38,270 bases of DNA from a bacterium (GTDB lineage: Bacteria > Patescibacteriota > Microgenomatia > Levybacterales > UBA12049), in NCBI GenBank assembly GCA_021824155.1, contig JAKALN010000005.1:1-38270 (forward strand), given 5' to 3'. The position numbers and the translations under genes are program-made. The stretch's first letter is position 1. Each line of letters starts with the position of its first letter. This document shows positions 20,498 through 30,497 of the stretch, piece by piece. The notes under the pieces were generated by a model. It had not been told where the DNA came from, ran no database searches, and saw nothing but the letters and a program-made list of their open reading frames with translations.

Positions 20498-21600
20498 CTC
20501 ATTTTTTTAGAGACAGCAAGGCTTGCTATTAAGGTTACAATAGGAACCGCAAGTATAAGTCCGCTGCTTCCCGCAATAATTCGTATTATCTCGCCGGAGA
20601 TTATTTCATTATTTAATATTACCCAGTAAGGTAAATGTGCCGGGTTTAATGCAAGGAAAATAAATATTGCAATCGAACTTCCGGCATAAGCTAAGATAAG
20701 TGTGTTAACCAAAGATGCAATATGCTCTTTTCCAACTCCAAAACCCTTTTTTAACAGTTGCGAAAACTTTAGTTTATCATTGGTTTTTTTGAGCTCAAAA
20801 ATGGTTGCGGATTGCGTAGTTGTTATATCGTTTAAAGCTCCCAGCGTGCCAATAATAATACCGCTTAAGAAAAGCCCTTTTATGTTAATAAAGCTTGTTG
20901 TCCCAATCATAAGAGTGGCAAAATCCTCATTTCCAAGTCCTGTAAGTTTAGCGAAGTTTATTGCAAGAATAGAAAAAGCAGCTGCAAGTATCAGCGCAAT
21001 AAGGGTTGAAATAAGTGCAACGGTTGTTTTTTTGGAAACCCCGTGGGCAAGATAGGTGCTTACAAAGATGATAGCAACTGAGCCTACGACGGTAACCGTC
21101 AAAGGATCTTTTCCCGATAGAATATTTGGGATTATAAATACCATAATTATAAAAAGGCTGGAAGTCATCCCTAAAACAGAGCCAATACCCTTAAGTCCGG
21201 CAACTATTACAATAAGTACAAAGAACAATACAAGAAGAATCAGAAGGGGATTTAATCTATAAGCGTCATAAATAGAATATGAGGCTTTACCGCTCTGGTC
21301 TGTAATTTTTGTTAAGATTACTTCTTGTCCCTGGGAAACCTCCTGGTCTTTTGTTATCTGGCTGTCTTTTCCGTAAGAAATATTTATTGTTTTACCGCTG
21401 TCGGGGCCTGTTGTAATTTTTACTTCCAGATTTTGAAATAAGACTTTATATCCCATTACGTTGTTTTCTCCGGAGCTTATGACCTTGACAACAGTGCCTT
21501 TGTAATAATCTTGAACAGGGACATTAGTTTGTGCAAAAATTCTATGTTGGGGAAGTAGAAAAAAGAAAGCGACAATAATTATAAAAAGTATTTTTCGCAT
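20494..21600 (-). CDS. YibE/F-like membrane protein
   Basis: Signal segment, extracytoplasmic domain, then several TM helices with GALNDITTTQSATIFEL and GSSIAIFIFLALN. Confidence 0.82.
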   Translation of the reverse strand: MRKILFIIIVAFFFLLPQHRIFAQTNVPVQDYYKGTVVKVISSGENNVMGYKVLFQNLEVKITTGPDSGKTINISYGKDSQITKDQEVSQGQEVILTKITDQSGKASYSIYDAYRLNPLLILLVLFFVLIVIVAGLKGIGSVLGMTSSLFIIMVFIIPNILSGKDPLTVTVVGSVAIIFVSTYLAHGVSKKTTVALISTLIALILAAAFSILAINFAKLTGLGNEDFATLMIGTTSFINIKGLFLSGIIIGTLGALNDITTTQSATIFELKKTNDKLKFSQLLKKGFGVGKEHIASLVNTLILAYAGSSIAIFIFLALNPAHLPYWVILNNEIISGEIIRIIAGSSGLILAVPIVTLIASLAVSKKMS

Positions 21601-21640
21601 GCCGGTAAATTATACCAAAAATTATCAGGGTTTTGGTCCC

Positions 21641-21669
21641 TTGACAAATGCAACTAAGTTGCATATACT
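21641..21669 (+). promoter_or_regulatory. promoter TTGACA-17-TATACT with perfect palindrome TGCAACT-A-AGTTGCA filling the spacer
   Basis: Palindrome 21649-21663; -35 at 21641-21646; -10 at 21664-21669. Confidence 0.8.
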
Positions 21670-21677
21670 CATACTTT

Positions 21678-22055
21678 ATGGAAAGGAAAACACCCGCAAA
21701 AAAGACAATTTCCGAGTTTTTAAATTCTACAGTTTCACCGGTTGATATAGAACAAATTATAGAATATCTCCGCTCAAAGAATTTAAAAACAAATAAAGTA
21801 ACCGTTTACAGAATTATCGAGCATTTTTATAAAGAAGGTATAGTTACAAGACTTGAGCTTGGGGAAGGTAAGTTCAGATATGAATTAAACAGAAACCACC
21901 ATCATCATCTGATTTGTCAGAAGTGCGGGAAAATTGAAGACTTTAAAGATGTGACTATACAAGAACTGGAGAAGAAAATTTTTAAACAAAGGGGTTTTTT
22001 GGTAAAGTACCATTCATTGGAGTTTTTTGGGATTTGCAAAAATTGTCAGGGATAA
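21678..22055 (+). CDS. Fur-family metalloregulator (Fur/Zur type)
   Basis: KVTVYRIIEHFYKEGIV, RNHHHHLICQKCGKIEDF, FGICKNC. ATG at 21678 preferred over 21648, which lies in the promoter. Confidence 0.9.
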   Translation: MERKTPAKKTISEFLNSTVSPVDIEQIIEYLRSKNLKTNKVTVYRIIEHFYKEGIVTRLELGEGKFRYELNRNHHHHLICQKCGKIEDFKDVTIQELEKKIFKQRGFLVKYHSLEFFGICKNCQG

Positions 22056-22058
22056 ATT

Positions 22059-22784
22059 ATGGAAGCGGTATTGTTATCTTTTTTTACTTTCATTTCTACA
22101 TCATTAGGCGGTATTTTCGCTTTACGAAACAAGGAAAAATTGCATCTTATAATGAGTTTAACCGCCGGGGTTTTGGTAGGAGTAGTTTTTTTCGATATTC
22201 TCCCTGAAATTTTTAGCCTTTCAATGGAAAAAAGATTGGATATTACCCCCGCATTTATTGCCCTGGTTGTGGGCTTTTTGTTGATACACATATTAGAAAA
22301 ATTTGCTTTGATTCATACAGAGCATGAAGAAGAATATGCAACCCACAGACATCCTACGGTAGGTTTAATAAACGCTTCCGGGCTTTCCTTTCATAGTTTT
22401 TTGGACGGAGTTGGAATAGGCCTCGGTTTTCAAGTAGGTCCCCATGTGGGCTTTATAGTTGCTCTGGCTGTAATAGCTCATGATTTCTCAGACGGTCTTA
22501 ACACGGTTACTCTGATGCTCAGTCATAAAAATACTTCAAGAAAAGCTTCAATATTACTTTTAGTTGATGCTACTACACCAATACTTGGAGCATTTTCTAC
22601 GCTTCTTTTTAAGATACCGGATAACATTTTAATGCTATACCTTGGTTTTTTTGCAGGCTTTCTTCTATATATTGGCGCAAGCGACCTGTTACCGGAAGCC
22701 CATAGCAAGCACAGTTCTTACAAGATGATTGGTTTAACCATAATAGGGGTTTTATTTATATTCTTAGTAACGCGGTTTACTTAA
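22059..22784 (+). CDS. ZIP-family metal transporter
   Basis: SFHSFLDGVGIGLGF, AHDFSDGLNTVTL, HSKHSS; follows the Fur-family gene. Confidence 0.9.
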   Translation: MEAVLLSFFTFISTSLGGIFALRNKEKLHLIMSLTAGVLVGVVFFDILPEIFSLSMEKRLDITPAFIALVVGFLLIHILEKFALIHTEHEEEYATHRHPTVGLINASGLSFHSFLDGVGIGLGFQVGPHVGFIVALAVIAHDFSDGLNTVTLMLSHKNTSRKASILLLVDATTPILGAFSTLLFKIPDNILMLYLGFFAGFLLYIGASDLLPEAHSKHSSYKMIGLTIIGVLFIFLVTRFT

Positions 22785-23316
22785 CCTCGCAGATCTTTCC
22801 TTCGTAAAGACTTTTTAGGCTAAAAATTACAGAGAAAATAAGAAGTGCCAAAACTGCCAAATGAAGTCCCAGCGCGCCGAAAGGAATAAGGGTTAAAGAG
22901 GCAGAAAGCCCTATTAAGGAAAGGACTGAAAATCCGCAAGAGGAACATCCTGCGACGGCAATTCCCAAAAGAGCGCTTCCTCCGACAGTAAAACTTAATT
23001 TACCTTTTTTGTTTTCAAGAGTAAGCATGGTTTTGATAATTAAAAGGATATTAAATCCTACAAGAAGGGAAGTAATAACAAGAAGGAAAAAATCCAAATT
23101 TGATAACGCGGTCCAGGAGCCCTCTAGAAGGTTTAAAAAAATAAACAATTTATAAATAATTGGAAAATTACCTATAAGAGTGTGATAGACAAGATTATAA
23201 TTTAATATAAGTACGGATAAAGCAAAATAAAAAAGAGAAATAACTAAAACAAAAACTATAGATTTGAAAGAAAATAATTCTTCTTTTGCTGTTAATCCGA
23301 AAGAGGAAAAGGACAT
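22777..23316 (-). CDS. polytopic membrane protein with intramembrane CSSC motif
   Basis: AVAGCSSCGFSVLSLIG within a hydrophobic helix; in tandem with the DsbA-like gene. Confidence 0.75.
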   Translation of the reverse strand: MSFSSFGLTAKEELFSFKSIVFVLVISLFYFALSVLILNYNLVYHTLIGNFPIIYKLFIFLNLLEGSWTALSNLDFFLLVITSLLVGFNILLIIKTMLTLENKKGKLSFTVGGSALLGIAVAGCSSCGFSVLSLIGLSASLTLIPFGALGLHLAVLALLIFSVIFSLKSLYEGKICEVK

Positions 23317-23317
23317 C

Positions 23318-24115
23318 TTATTTAGCTTTTGCTAATTCCTGGTCAATGAGTGTTTTAAATGCGCTGTAGGGTTGTGCTCCTACCACCGATTGTCCGTCGA
23401 CAAAGCTTGTCGGTGTCCCGTTTACTCCGGCTGCTTGACCGTCTTTTACATCGCTTGCCACCTGTGCAGCATATTTATCGCCGTCTAAGCAGGAATTAAA
23501 TTGGCTTGTATTAAGCCCCAAATCCGAAGCAAACTGTTCGAGATTAGCCTTGCTGAAAGCTCCCGAATTTTCCTGTCCCTGGTGTTTATAAAGGTAATCG
23601 TGATAATCCCAGAATTTACCCTGGTCGTTAGCACAGTAAGCAGCTTCTGCTGCCCAGGTAGATTCCTGTCCTAAAAATGCGTAATTCCTGAACGCAAATT
23701 TAACTTTTCCCGTATTTACATAATCTTTTATTAAATCACCCTCGACGTTTGTAAACCATTGTTCGCAGAAAGGGCATTGGAAATCGGCAAATTCAACAAT
23801 GGTTACTTTTGCATTTTTATCACCGAGTACAGGAAAAGCTCCGGTGGATACATTTACTTTGGCTCCGGGCGCGGGAGTTGCCGCTCCGGAGGCTTGAGGA
23901 GCTGCTGCTTGCTGATTACCCGTATTACTATTTTCAAGATATGCAACTTTTGTCGTTAACACTCCTAAAAGAAAAGCGGCAACCAGTAAAAGCGCCATTA
24001 AAATAGGTGTGTATCTCATGTTTTGCAGGTTAAAATCGGGGATTTTAAAAGAAACTACTTTTTCCGCTTTAGCTTCCGAAACGGAGCTTTTTTTCTCGAC
24101 TGCTTTTTTCGGCAT
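23318..24115 (-). CDS. membrane-anchored DsbA-family thiol oxidoreductase
   Basis: TM anchor; VTIVEFADFQCPFCEQWF active site; GTPTSFVDG cis-Pro loop. Confidence 0.93.
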   Translation of the reverse strand: MPKKAVEKKSSVSEAKAEKVVSFKIPDFNLQNMRYTPILMALLLVAAFLLGVLTTKVAYLENSNTGNQQAAAPQASGAATPAPGAKVNVSTGAFPVLGDKNAKVTIVEFADFQCPFCEQWFTNVEGDLIKDYVNTGKVKFAFRNYAFLGQESTWAAEAAYCANDQGKFWDYHDYLYKHQGQENSGAFSKANLEQFASDLGLNTSQFNSCLDGDKYAAQVASDVKDGQAAGVNGTPTSFVDGQSVVGAQPYSAFKTLIDQELAKAK

Positions 24116-24230
24116 ACGTGCATTTTATATTTTCCAAAGATTTATTGTCAATAGGTAAAAGGTAAGTAAAGGTATTTTTGAAAGATTTTAATAATTATTA
24201 TATAGTATAAATAAAAGGGGGTGATGAAAT

Positions 24231-24365
24231 ATGATGTGGGGATACGGAAATTACGGAGCAGGTTTTGCCGGTTTTTGGATACTGGGAGTTGTTTTCTATT
24301 TGGTAGCTTTTTTTGATCTGGTTCTCTTGGGAATGTGGCTTTGGAAACAGCTTAAAAAGAAATAA
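24231..24365 (+). CDS. 44-aa single-TM micro-protein MMWGYGNYGAGFAGFWILGVVFYLVAFFDLVLLGMWLWKQLKKK (not in ORF track)
   Basis: SD AAGGGGGTGAT upstream; Trp/Gly-rich N-terminus, one hydrophobic helix, basic C-terminus. Confidence 0.7.
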   Translation: MMWGYGNYGAGFAGFWILGVVFYLVAFFDLVLLGMWLWKQLKKK

Positions 24366-24405
24366 TAAATTGACATATTAAAATTTATGTTCTACTCTAA
24401 TCTTA

Positions 24406-24972
24406 ATGAGTAAATCTTCTGTTATTGAAATCCCCGAACCTAAAATTACTTCTCTGATTTTTGCCGATACAAGGTTTGCGTTAATCTGGTTGCTGCTTCG
24501 TATGTATGTTGGCTGGGAATGGTTTTCGGCCGGCCTTGAAAAAATCCAAAACCCAGCTTGGGTGGGAGGGAAAGCCGGGACTGCCTTAGGAGGATTTATA
24601 GCAGGTGCTTTAGCAAAATCTTCGGGAACCCATCCGGATGTCCAAAGCTGGTATGCAACTTTTCTTCAGCAGTTTGTTATTCATAATACGGTTTTGTTCT
24701 CTTATATTGTTTCTTTCGGGGAGCTTTTGGTCGGAGTTGCGCTTATTTTGGGTCTTTTTACGGGGATCTCTGCGTTTTTTGGCGCTTATATGAATATGAA
24801 CTATCTTTTGGCAGGTACGATTAGCACAAACCCCGTTCTTTTTGCCTTTGAACTTTTACTGATTCTTGCTTGGAGAATTGCAGGATGGTGGGGTTTGGAT
24901 AGATTTGCTCTGCCCCTTGCAGAAAAACATTTAACAGGAAAGATACCTTCCAGAAGGAAAAAACATGGATAA
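24406..24972 (+). CDS. DoxX/DoxD-like membrane protein
   Basis: RMYVGWEWFSAGLEKIQNPAW; promoter TTGACA-17-TACTCT upstream. Confidence 0.82.
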   Translation: MSKSSVIEIPEPKITSLIFADTRFALIWLLLRMYVGWEWFSAGLEKIQNPAWVGGKAGTALGGFIAGALAKSSGTHPDVQSWYATFLQQFVIHNTVLFSYIVSFGELLVGVALILGLFTGISAFFGAYMNMNYLLAGTISTNPVLFAFELLLILAWRIAGWWGLDRFALPLAEKHLTGKIPSRRKKHG

Positions 24973-25966
24973 AATAGTTTTTTTTGACGTTGAGCCCTGG
25001 GAAGAAGAGCATCTAAAAAATGCTCTTTCCGGTTCTGAAGTTACTTTTACTACAGAAAAGCTCACGGAAGAAAATGTCTCAAATTTTATCGATGCCAAGG
25101 TAATATCAACTTTTATCTACTCCACAATAGATAAAGCATTGCTGGATAAACTTCCTAACCTTAAATTTATTACTACAAGGTCAATGGGCTTTGACCATAT
25201 AGATACGCAATACTGCAAACAAAAAGGGATAACGGTTTCAAATGTCCCGACATATGGTTCTTATACTGTTGCCGAGCACACATTTGCCCTTATTTTGGCG
25301 ATAACAAGAAAGCTTCTTCCGGCAATTGCCAAGGCAAAAAAAGGAGATTTTACTCCCGAGGGGCTTGAAGGATTTGATATCCACGGAAAAACTTTGGGAG
25401 TCGTAGGGGCAGGACATATAGGAGGAAATGTTGCTAAGATCGGGCGCGCATTCGGAATGAATGTGCTTGTTTTTTCAAGGCATGTTGATGAAGAGTTGGC
25501 AAAGGACCCGGGAATTAAATTTGTAGATTTGGATACACTTTTGTCTTCTTCAGATATTATCACTCTTCATTTGCCTTTTACAAAAGAAACAGAGCATTTA
25601 ATAAATATGGGTAATATTGGAAAAATTAAAAAAGGAGCAGTGTTAATAAATACGGCAAGAGGGGCTTTGGTCGAAACACAGGCAATACTTCAAGGCTTGG
25701 AGAAGGGGATATTGCAAGGAGCAGGCTTAGATGTTTTAGAAGAAGAATGTGATTTAAGGGAAGAAAAAGAACTTCTAACGGCAGAATTTTTCAAAACCTG
25801 CGATATTAAAACAGACCTTTTAAACCACGTGCTCTTAACAAGGGACGACGTTATTATTACTCCGCATAACGCCTTTAACAGCAAAGAAGCTTTGGAACAA
25901 ATAAACGATACAACAGTCTCCAATATAAAAGCTTTCCTTTCCGGTACCCCGCAAAACACGGTATAG
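24965..25966 (+). CDS. D-2-hydroxyacid dehydrogenase (D-lactate dehydrogenase-like)
   Basis: TTRSMGFDHIDTQYCKQKGITVSNVPTYGSYTVAEHT, GVVGAGHIGGNVAKIG, LINTARGALVET. Confidence 0.9.
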   Translation: MDKIVFFDVEPWEEEHLKNALSGSEVTFTTEKLTEENVSNFIDAKVISTFIYSTIDKALLDKLPNLKFITTRSMGFDHIDTQYCKQKGITVSNVPTYGSYTVAEHTFALILAITRKLLPAIAKAKKGDFTPEGLEGFDIHGKTLGVVGAGHIGGNVAKIGRAFGMNVLVFSRHVDEELAKDPGIKFVDLDTLLSSSDIITLHLPFTKETEHLINMGNIGKIKKGAVLINTARGALVETQAILQGLEKGILQGAGLDVLEEECDLREEKELLTAEFFKTCDIKTDLLNHVLLTRDDVIITPHNAFNSKEALEQINDTTVSNIKAFLSGTPQNTV

Positions 25967-25969
25967 TTT

Positions 25970-26032
25970 AGAATGAATGGTTCATAGTAGATAGTAGAAA
26001 TGAACTATGAACAATAGACTATCCACTATTTT
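25970..26032. repeat. heptad-periodic intergenic repeat with inverted arms
   Basis: ATAGTAG ATAGTAG AAATGAA CTATGAA CAATAGA CTATCCA CTATTTT; GTTCATAG/CTATGAAC arms. Confidence 0.6.
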
Positions 26033-26037
26033 GACTC

Positions 26038-26091
26038 TTGACAAAAAAACCGCAGATGTTATATCCTCTCTATATCCCCCCAGGGGGGATA
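26038..26091 (+). promoter_or_regulatory. promoter with CsoR-type operator TATCCCCCC-A-GGGGGGATA
   Basis: TTGACA 26038-26043, TATATC 26060-26065, perfect 9-1-9 palindrome 26073-26091 over the expected start site. Confidence 0.82.
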
Positions 26092-26101
26092 ATAAAGAAG
26101 C

Positions 26102-26602
26102 ATGGATAAAAAAATTATTGCACTTTTTTCTATTTTTACCTTCGCTGTTATAGGAATTGCAATTTTTGTTGTAGGGTCAGGCAACCCAAAAGCGGAGTTA
26201 CAAAAAACAAAGGGTGCAAAAATATTAACTACAATAACCTCAAAATCAGCAGGAAACATTCCGTATAGCGGGCCGGATTTAATTGAATCATTTCCCATTA
26301 AAAATGTAGGAGACAAAAATCTGGAAATTGCCAATATCGCTACTTCCTGTATGTGTACAAATGCCTATTTAAAGCAAGGAAGCAATAAGAGTGAAGAGTT
26401 TGGAATGAAAGGAATGTCTGCTCCCTCAGCTTGGAAGGGGATTATTAAGCCGGGGGAAACGGCAGAAATAGTTGCAGATTTTAACCCTTCATATCATGGG
26501 CCTTCGGGAATAGGTCCTATTCAAAGAACCGTAAGTTTTGAAACCAACGATCCGGACAACCCTTATGTAGAATTCAATTTTGACGGGACGGTTATAAAAT
26601 GA
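26102..26602 (+). CDS. DUF1573-type secreted/anchored protein
   Basis: FPIKNVGDKNLEIANIATSCMCTNAYL ... GETAEIVADFNPSYHGPSGIGPIQRTVSFETNDP. Confidence 0.85.
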   Translation: MDKKIIALFSIFTFAVIGIAIFVVGSGNPKAELQKTKGAKILTTITSKSAGNIPYSGPDLIESFPIKNVGDKNLEIANIATSCMCTNAYLKQGSNKSEEFGMKGMSAPSAWKGIIKPGETAEIVADFNPSYHGPSGIGPIQRTVSFETNDPDNPYVEFNFDGTVIK

Positions 26603-27555
26603 TGAATAACAAACTATTAAAGGACTACAGGAAGTTATTAAATAAAAATTATTTTTTATTGTTTTTGCTAGTGATAATTGCTTTTCTGTCAGGTTTTATA
26701 ATAGACAGGAAGATAGGGAGTAGGGCCGAAGTGAGGCAACAAACAAAAGCAGCATCCTTTCAAAATACTTCAGCAAATGCCGCTCCAAGCGAGGCAAATA
26801 TAGCAAAGCTTCAAAGCGAAGTTATTAAAAAAGAATATGTGTTCAAAATTAAATGGGGAGATCTGGGACAAAAAATGATTGCTGACGGCGTTATAGATAA
26901 AGAAAAGCTGACAAAAGCGGTAACAGGAACAGACAAATTACCTCAAGATTTAGATAAATATCTTACAGAATACCAAAATTCAATAGAGCTTAATCAAAAT
27001 AACGCACAATTTTGGGTAGACGTTTTATGGGCTTTAGGTCTTGCGAATAACAATCCTATTTTAAATAGCGGTCCTATGGTAGAAGGGGGGAATACGGGAG
27101 GGTTTGCATCTACCGGCGGATATACAATCGGAGTAAATCAGCCCATGAATATTTATTCGAAATACCAATATATAAACCTTTCCAAAGACCAGGAAAATGA
27201 GGTTTACGAAATTGCATCTAATATTTACAGGCCTTGCTGCGGAAATTCTACAGCTTTTCCCGATTGCAATCATGGAATGGCAGCTCTCGGGCTTATAGAA
27301 CTCATGGTTTCCCAAAATTTTTCTAAAGACGATATCTATAAAACAGTTCTTGCTTTTAACACTTATTGGTTTCCTCAAACATATCTTGATACCGCCTATT
27401 ATTTTCAACAAAATGGTAGAGATTACTCTAAAGTTTCACCCCAAGAGCTTCTTTCAAAGACTTTTTCAAGCGCAATGGGCTACCAGGTGATTCAGAAAAA
27501 AGTAGGGGCAATAAAATGGCCTGCGTTACAAAACGGAGGGAGCTGTGGAGCATAA
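26599..27555 (+). CDS. membrane-anchored Cys-rich hypothetical protein with CCGN...PDCNHG motif
   Basis: N-terminal TM; IYRPCCGNSTAFPDCNHGMAALGLIELM; operon context. Confidence 0.75.
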   Translation: MMNNKLLKDYRKLLNKNYFLLFLLVIIAFLSGFIIDRKIGSRAEVRQQTKAASFQNTSANAAPSEANIAKLQSEVIKKEYVFKIKWGDLGQKMIADGVIDKEKLTKAVTGTDKLPQDLDKYLTEYQNSIELNQNNAQFWVDVLWALGLANNNPILNSGPMVEGGNTGGFASTGGYTIGVNQPMNIYSKYQYINLSKDQENEVYEIASNIYRPCCGNSTAFPDCNHGMAALGLIELMVSQNFSKDDIYKTVLAFNTYWFPQTYLDTAYYFQQNGRDYSKVSPQELLSKTFSSAMGYQVIQKKVGAIKWPALQNGGSCGA

Positions 27556-28386
27556 ATGGTTTTCCAAATTTCTTTAATTGCAGCTTTTATTGCAGGAATG
27601 GTGGCTCTGTTTGCCCCATGTTGTATAACTTTTTTACTCCCTTCATATCTTGGAAGTGTTTTTAAAGAAAAAGAAAAAGTTCTTCTTATGACACTAATTT
27701 TTGGTCTTGGCATTTTCGTTATGCTTTTTCCTGCTGTTATCGGGACAGGATTAATTTCAAAATTTCTCTTCAGGTACCATGACAATGTTTATTATTTAGG
27801 TGGAATTGTTTTGATAGCGGTTTCGGTAGTTACTTTCTTGGGAATAAAGCTTCCGATGCCAAATTTCCCGAGAAATAAAAATCCTGAAAAAGTAGACGCG
27901 GTTTCGGTTTTTACAATGGGGATATTCTCGGGAATTACAAGCGCGTGTTGTGCTCCTGTTCTTGTAGGGATTTTAACTTTTGCGTTTCTTTCACCAAATT
28001 TAATCGGAGCAACTTTAATAGGCGCAGTTTATGTGTTAGGTATGGTAACACCTCTTCTTTTAATATCGTTATTCCTAAACGGACGAATAGACAAAGTTCA
28101 ATTTTTAAGAAAACCGGCAGGGCAAATAAAGTTACTGGGTAAAACTTATTTTATTATGACAAGCAATTTAATTGCTTCAATGATATTTTTATTAACAGGG
28201 CTTTTGACGCTTGTTTTGAACTATAAAGGTGTGCTTTCGATGGCAAAAAGCGAGGGATTTGCGCAAATGATTCAGAATGCAGGAGGTTATGTAAATCAAT
28301 ACGTAGGGAATAACCTGATTTTAAATATTATTTTCTTTATACTTGTTATAGCGTTCGCCTTTTATATTTCAAAAAGGATTAAGTAA
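27556..28386 (+). CDS. CcdA/DsbD-like transmembrane thiol:disulfide carrier
   Basis: [21 protein letters not shown] and [22 protein letters not shown], multi-TM. Confidence 0.88.
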   Translation: MVFQISLIAAFIAGMVALFAPCCITFLLPSYLGSVFKEKEKVLLMTLIFGLGIFVMLFPAVIGTGLISKFLFRYHDNVYYLGGIVLIAVSVVTFLGIKLPMPNFPRNKNPEKVDAVSVFTMGIFSGITSACCAPVLVGILTFAFLSPNLIGATLIGAVYVLGMVTPLLLISLFLNGRIDKVQFLRKPAGQIKLLGKTYFIMTSNLIASMIFLLTGLLTLVLNYKGVLSMAKSEGFAQMIQNAGGYVNQYVGNNLILNIIFFILVIAFAFYISKRIK

Positions 28387-28390
28387 AACT

Positions 28391-30475
28391 ATGGAGACCG
28401 ATATAAAAACTTTATATACATGTCCTATGGATCCGGATGTTATTAAACATTCTCCGGGCTTTTGTCCTAAATGCGGAATGGATTTGGTGCCGTTAATAAA
28501 AAAGGAAAAGACCGAAGATAACCATTCTCATCACAGCTCAATGGAGGATAACTTCAAAAGAAGATTTTTCATTACTCTTCCATTGGTAATTTTTACAATG
28601 TTACTTTCTCCGAATATCCAAAAATGGTTCCATTATGTTTTTAACTTTCAAGGAAGGGAAATCGTACTTTTTACATTGGGTACTTTTATATTTTTTATAG
28701 GAGGAATGCCATTTTTTATTGCCGCAAAGGGGGAATTAAAAGCAAAATCTCCTGCGATGATGACCCTTGTAGCTTTTGCCATTACAGTAGGTTACATATT
28801 TTCCGTGGCGGCCACTTTTCTTTTTCCGGGAGAGTCTTTATATTGGGAAATTTCAACTTTAATTTCCGTATTCCTTCTGGGACACTGGCTGGAAATGAGA
28901 GCTGTAAGGGGCGCTACGGGAGCTCTTTCGGAGCTTGCCAAACTTATTCCGCCCAGCGCACACCTTATAAAAAACGGTAAAACAATAGATGTAAAAACTG
29001 AAGAATTAGCAATAAAAGACGTGGTTATTGTTAAGCCCGGAGAAAAAATTCCTGTTGATGGAGTTGTTTTGGAAGGCCAATCTTTTGCAGACGAATCTAT
29101 GGTTACCGGAGAATCAAGGCCCATTTCCAAACAGAAGGGCGATAAGGTAATAGGAGGCACTATTAATCAGGACGGGTCTTTAACAATAGAAGTTTCAAAA
29201 ACAGGTTCCGATACTGTAATCTCGCAGATAATGAAGCTGATACAAGAAGCTCAGAGTTCGAAACCGAATGTGCAGCATCTCGCAGACAGGGCAGCGGGCG
29301 TGCTCTTTTATATTGCCGTTATTGCAGGTTTTGTCTCATTCATTTTTTGGCTACTCATTATTCCTCATGGTCTAATTTTTGCAGCTACAATTGCCGTTGC
29401 GGTTGTTGTTGTCGCATGTCCGCATGCATTAGGACTTGCGATTCCCACGGTTACCACCATAACCTCTACTCTTGGCGCTAAAAACGGAATTTTGATTAAA
29501 GAAATGAAAGGCTTGGAGATCGCAAGAAAAATAAATTATGTTGTTTTTGACAAGACGGGAACTCTAACAAAAGGGGAGTTTGGGGTTTCTTCCGTAGGTG
29601 TTTTTACAGGGGTCGAGATCTCCAAAGATGAACTCTTAAGACTAGCCGCATCACTTGAAACAAACTCACAACACTCAATTGCAAAAGGTATATTAGAAGA
29701 GGCAAAAAAAAATAAATTAAATACTTCAAAAGTCTCGAACTTTAAATCGTATCCTGGTAAAGGCGCAGTTGGGACCGTAGATGGGGTAAAAGTTGCTGCA
29801 GGCAACAAAGCCCTGATGGATCAGCTTGGAATAAAAAACCAAAACTTTGATAATAAGTCAACAGGGACACAAGTTTTTGTAGGAATTGATAATAAGCTTT
29901 CAGGTGTCATCTTCTTAAAAGACCAAATAAGAGAAGATTCAAAAGATGTTGTGGATAAGCTTCACAGCATGGGAATAAAAGTAGCAATGTTAACAGGAGA
30001 CGTAAAAGAAGTTGCAGAGGAAGTAGGAGAAAGACTTAATATAGACACGGTTTTTACGGGAGTTTTGCCCGGGGATAAGGTAGAGAGAGTAAAAGAGCTT
30101 CAAAAAGGAGGAAATATTGTCGCAATGGTAGGGGACGGAGTCAATGACGCCCCCTCATTAACCCAAGCGCATGTTGGGATAGCTATAGGAGCGGGAACAG
30201 ATGTTGCAATTGAGTCAGCGGACATAGTTCTTATGAAAAGCGACCCTTTGGATGTAGTTAAGGCAATTTCTTTAAGCAGAAAAACAAATTCCAAGATGGT
30301 TCAAAACCTCGCATGGGCAACAGGTTATAATGTCTTTGCAATTCCGACAGCTGCGGGAATACTTTATCCGACATTCGGAGTATTACTTAGGCCGGAATGG
30401 GCGGCACTTCTTATGAGTGCCTCATCTATAATAGTTGTATTTAATGCGTTACTTTTAAGGAAGACAAAGCTGTGA
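28391..30475 (+). CDS. copB: P1B-type copper-translocating ATPase (CPH/CopB-type) with N-terminal heavy-metal-binding domain
   Basis: [60 protein letters not shown]. Confidence 0.95.
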   Translation: METDIKTLYTCPMDPDVIKHSPGFCPKCGMDLVPLIKKEKTEDNHSHHSSMEDNFKRRFFITLPLVIFTMLLSPNIQKWFHYVFNFQGREIVLFTLGTFIFFIGGMPFFIAAKGELKAKSPAMMTLVAFAITVGYIFSVAATFLFPGESLYWEISTLISVFLLGHWLEMRAVRGATGALSELAKLIPPSAHLIKNGKTIDVKTEELAIKDVVIVKPGEKIPVDGVVLEGQSFADESMVTGESRPISKQKGDKVIGGTINQDGSLTIEVSKTGSDTVISQIMKLIQEAQSSKPNVQHLADRAAGVLFYIAVIAGFVSFIFWLLIIPHGLIFAATIAVAVVVVACPHALGLAIPTVTTITSTLGAKNGILIKEMKGLEIARKINYVVFDKTGTLTKGEFGVSSVGVFTGVEISKDELLRLAASLETNSQHSIAKGILEEAKKNKLNTSKVSNFKSYPGKGAVGTVDGVKVAAGNKALMDQLGIKNQNFDNKSTGTQVFVGIDNKLSGVIFLKDQIREDSKDVVDKLHSMGIKVAMLTGDVKEVAEEVGERLNIDTVFTGVLPGDKVERVKELQKGGNIVAMVGDGVNDAPSLTQAHVGIAIGAGTDVAIESADIVLMKSDPLDVVKAISLSRKTNSKMVQNLAWATGYNVFAIPTAAGILYPTFGVLLRPEWAALLMSASSIIVVFNALLLRKTKL

Positions 30476-30497
30476 GCGACTTTAGAAAAGAAAGGGG

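Noticed and set aside
20702-21055. Plus-strand ORFs (117 and 68 aa) opposite the YibE/F-like gene
   Set aside because: Shadow ORFs opposite a membrane protein gene; no initiation signals or motifs.
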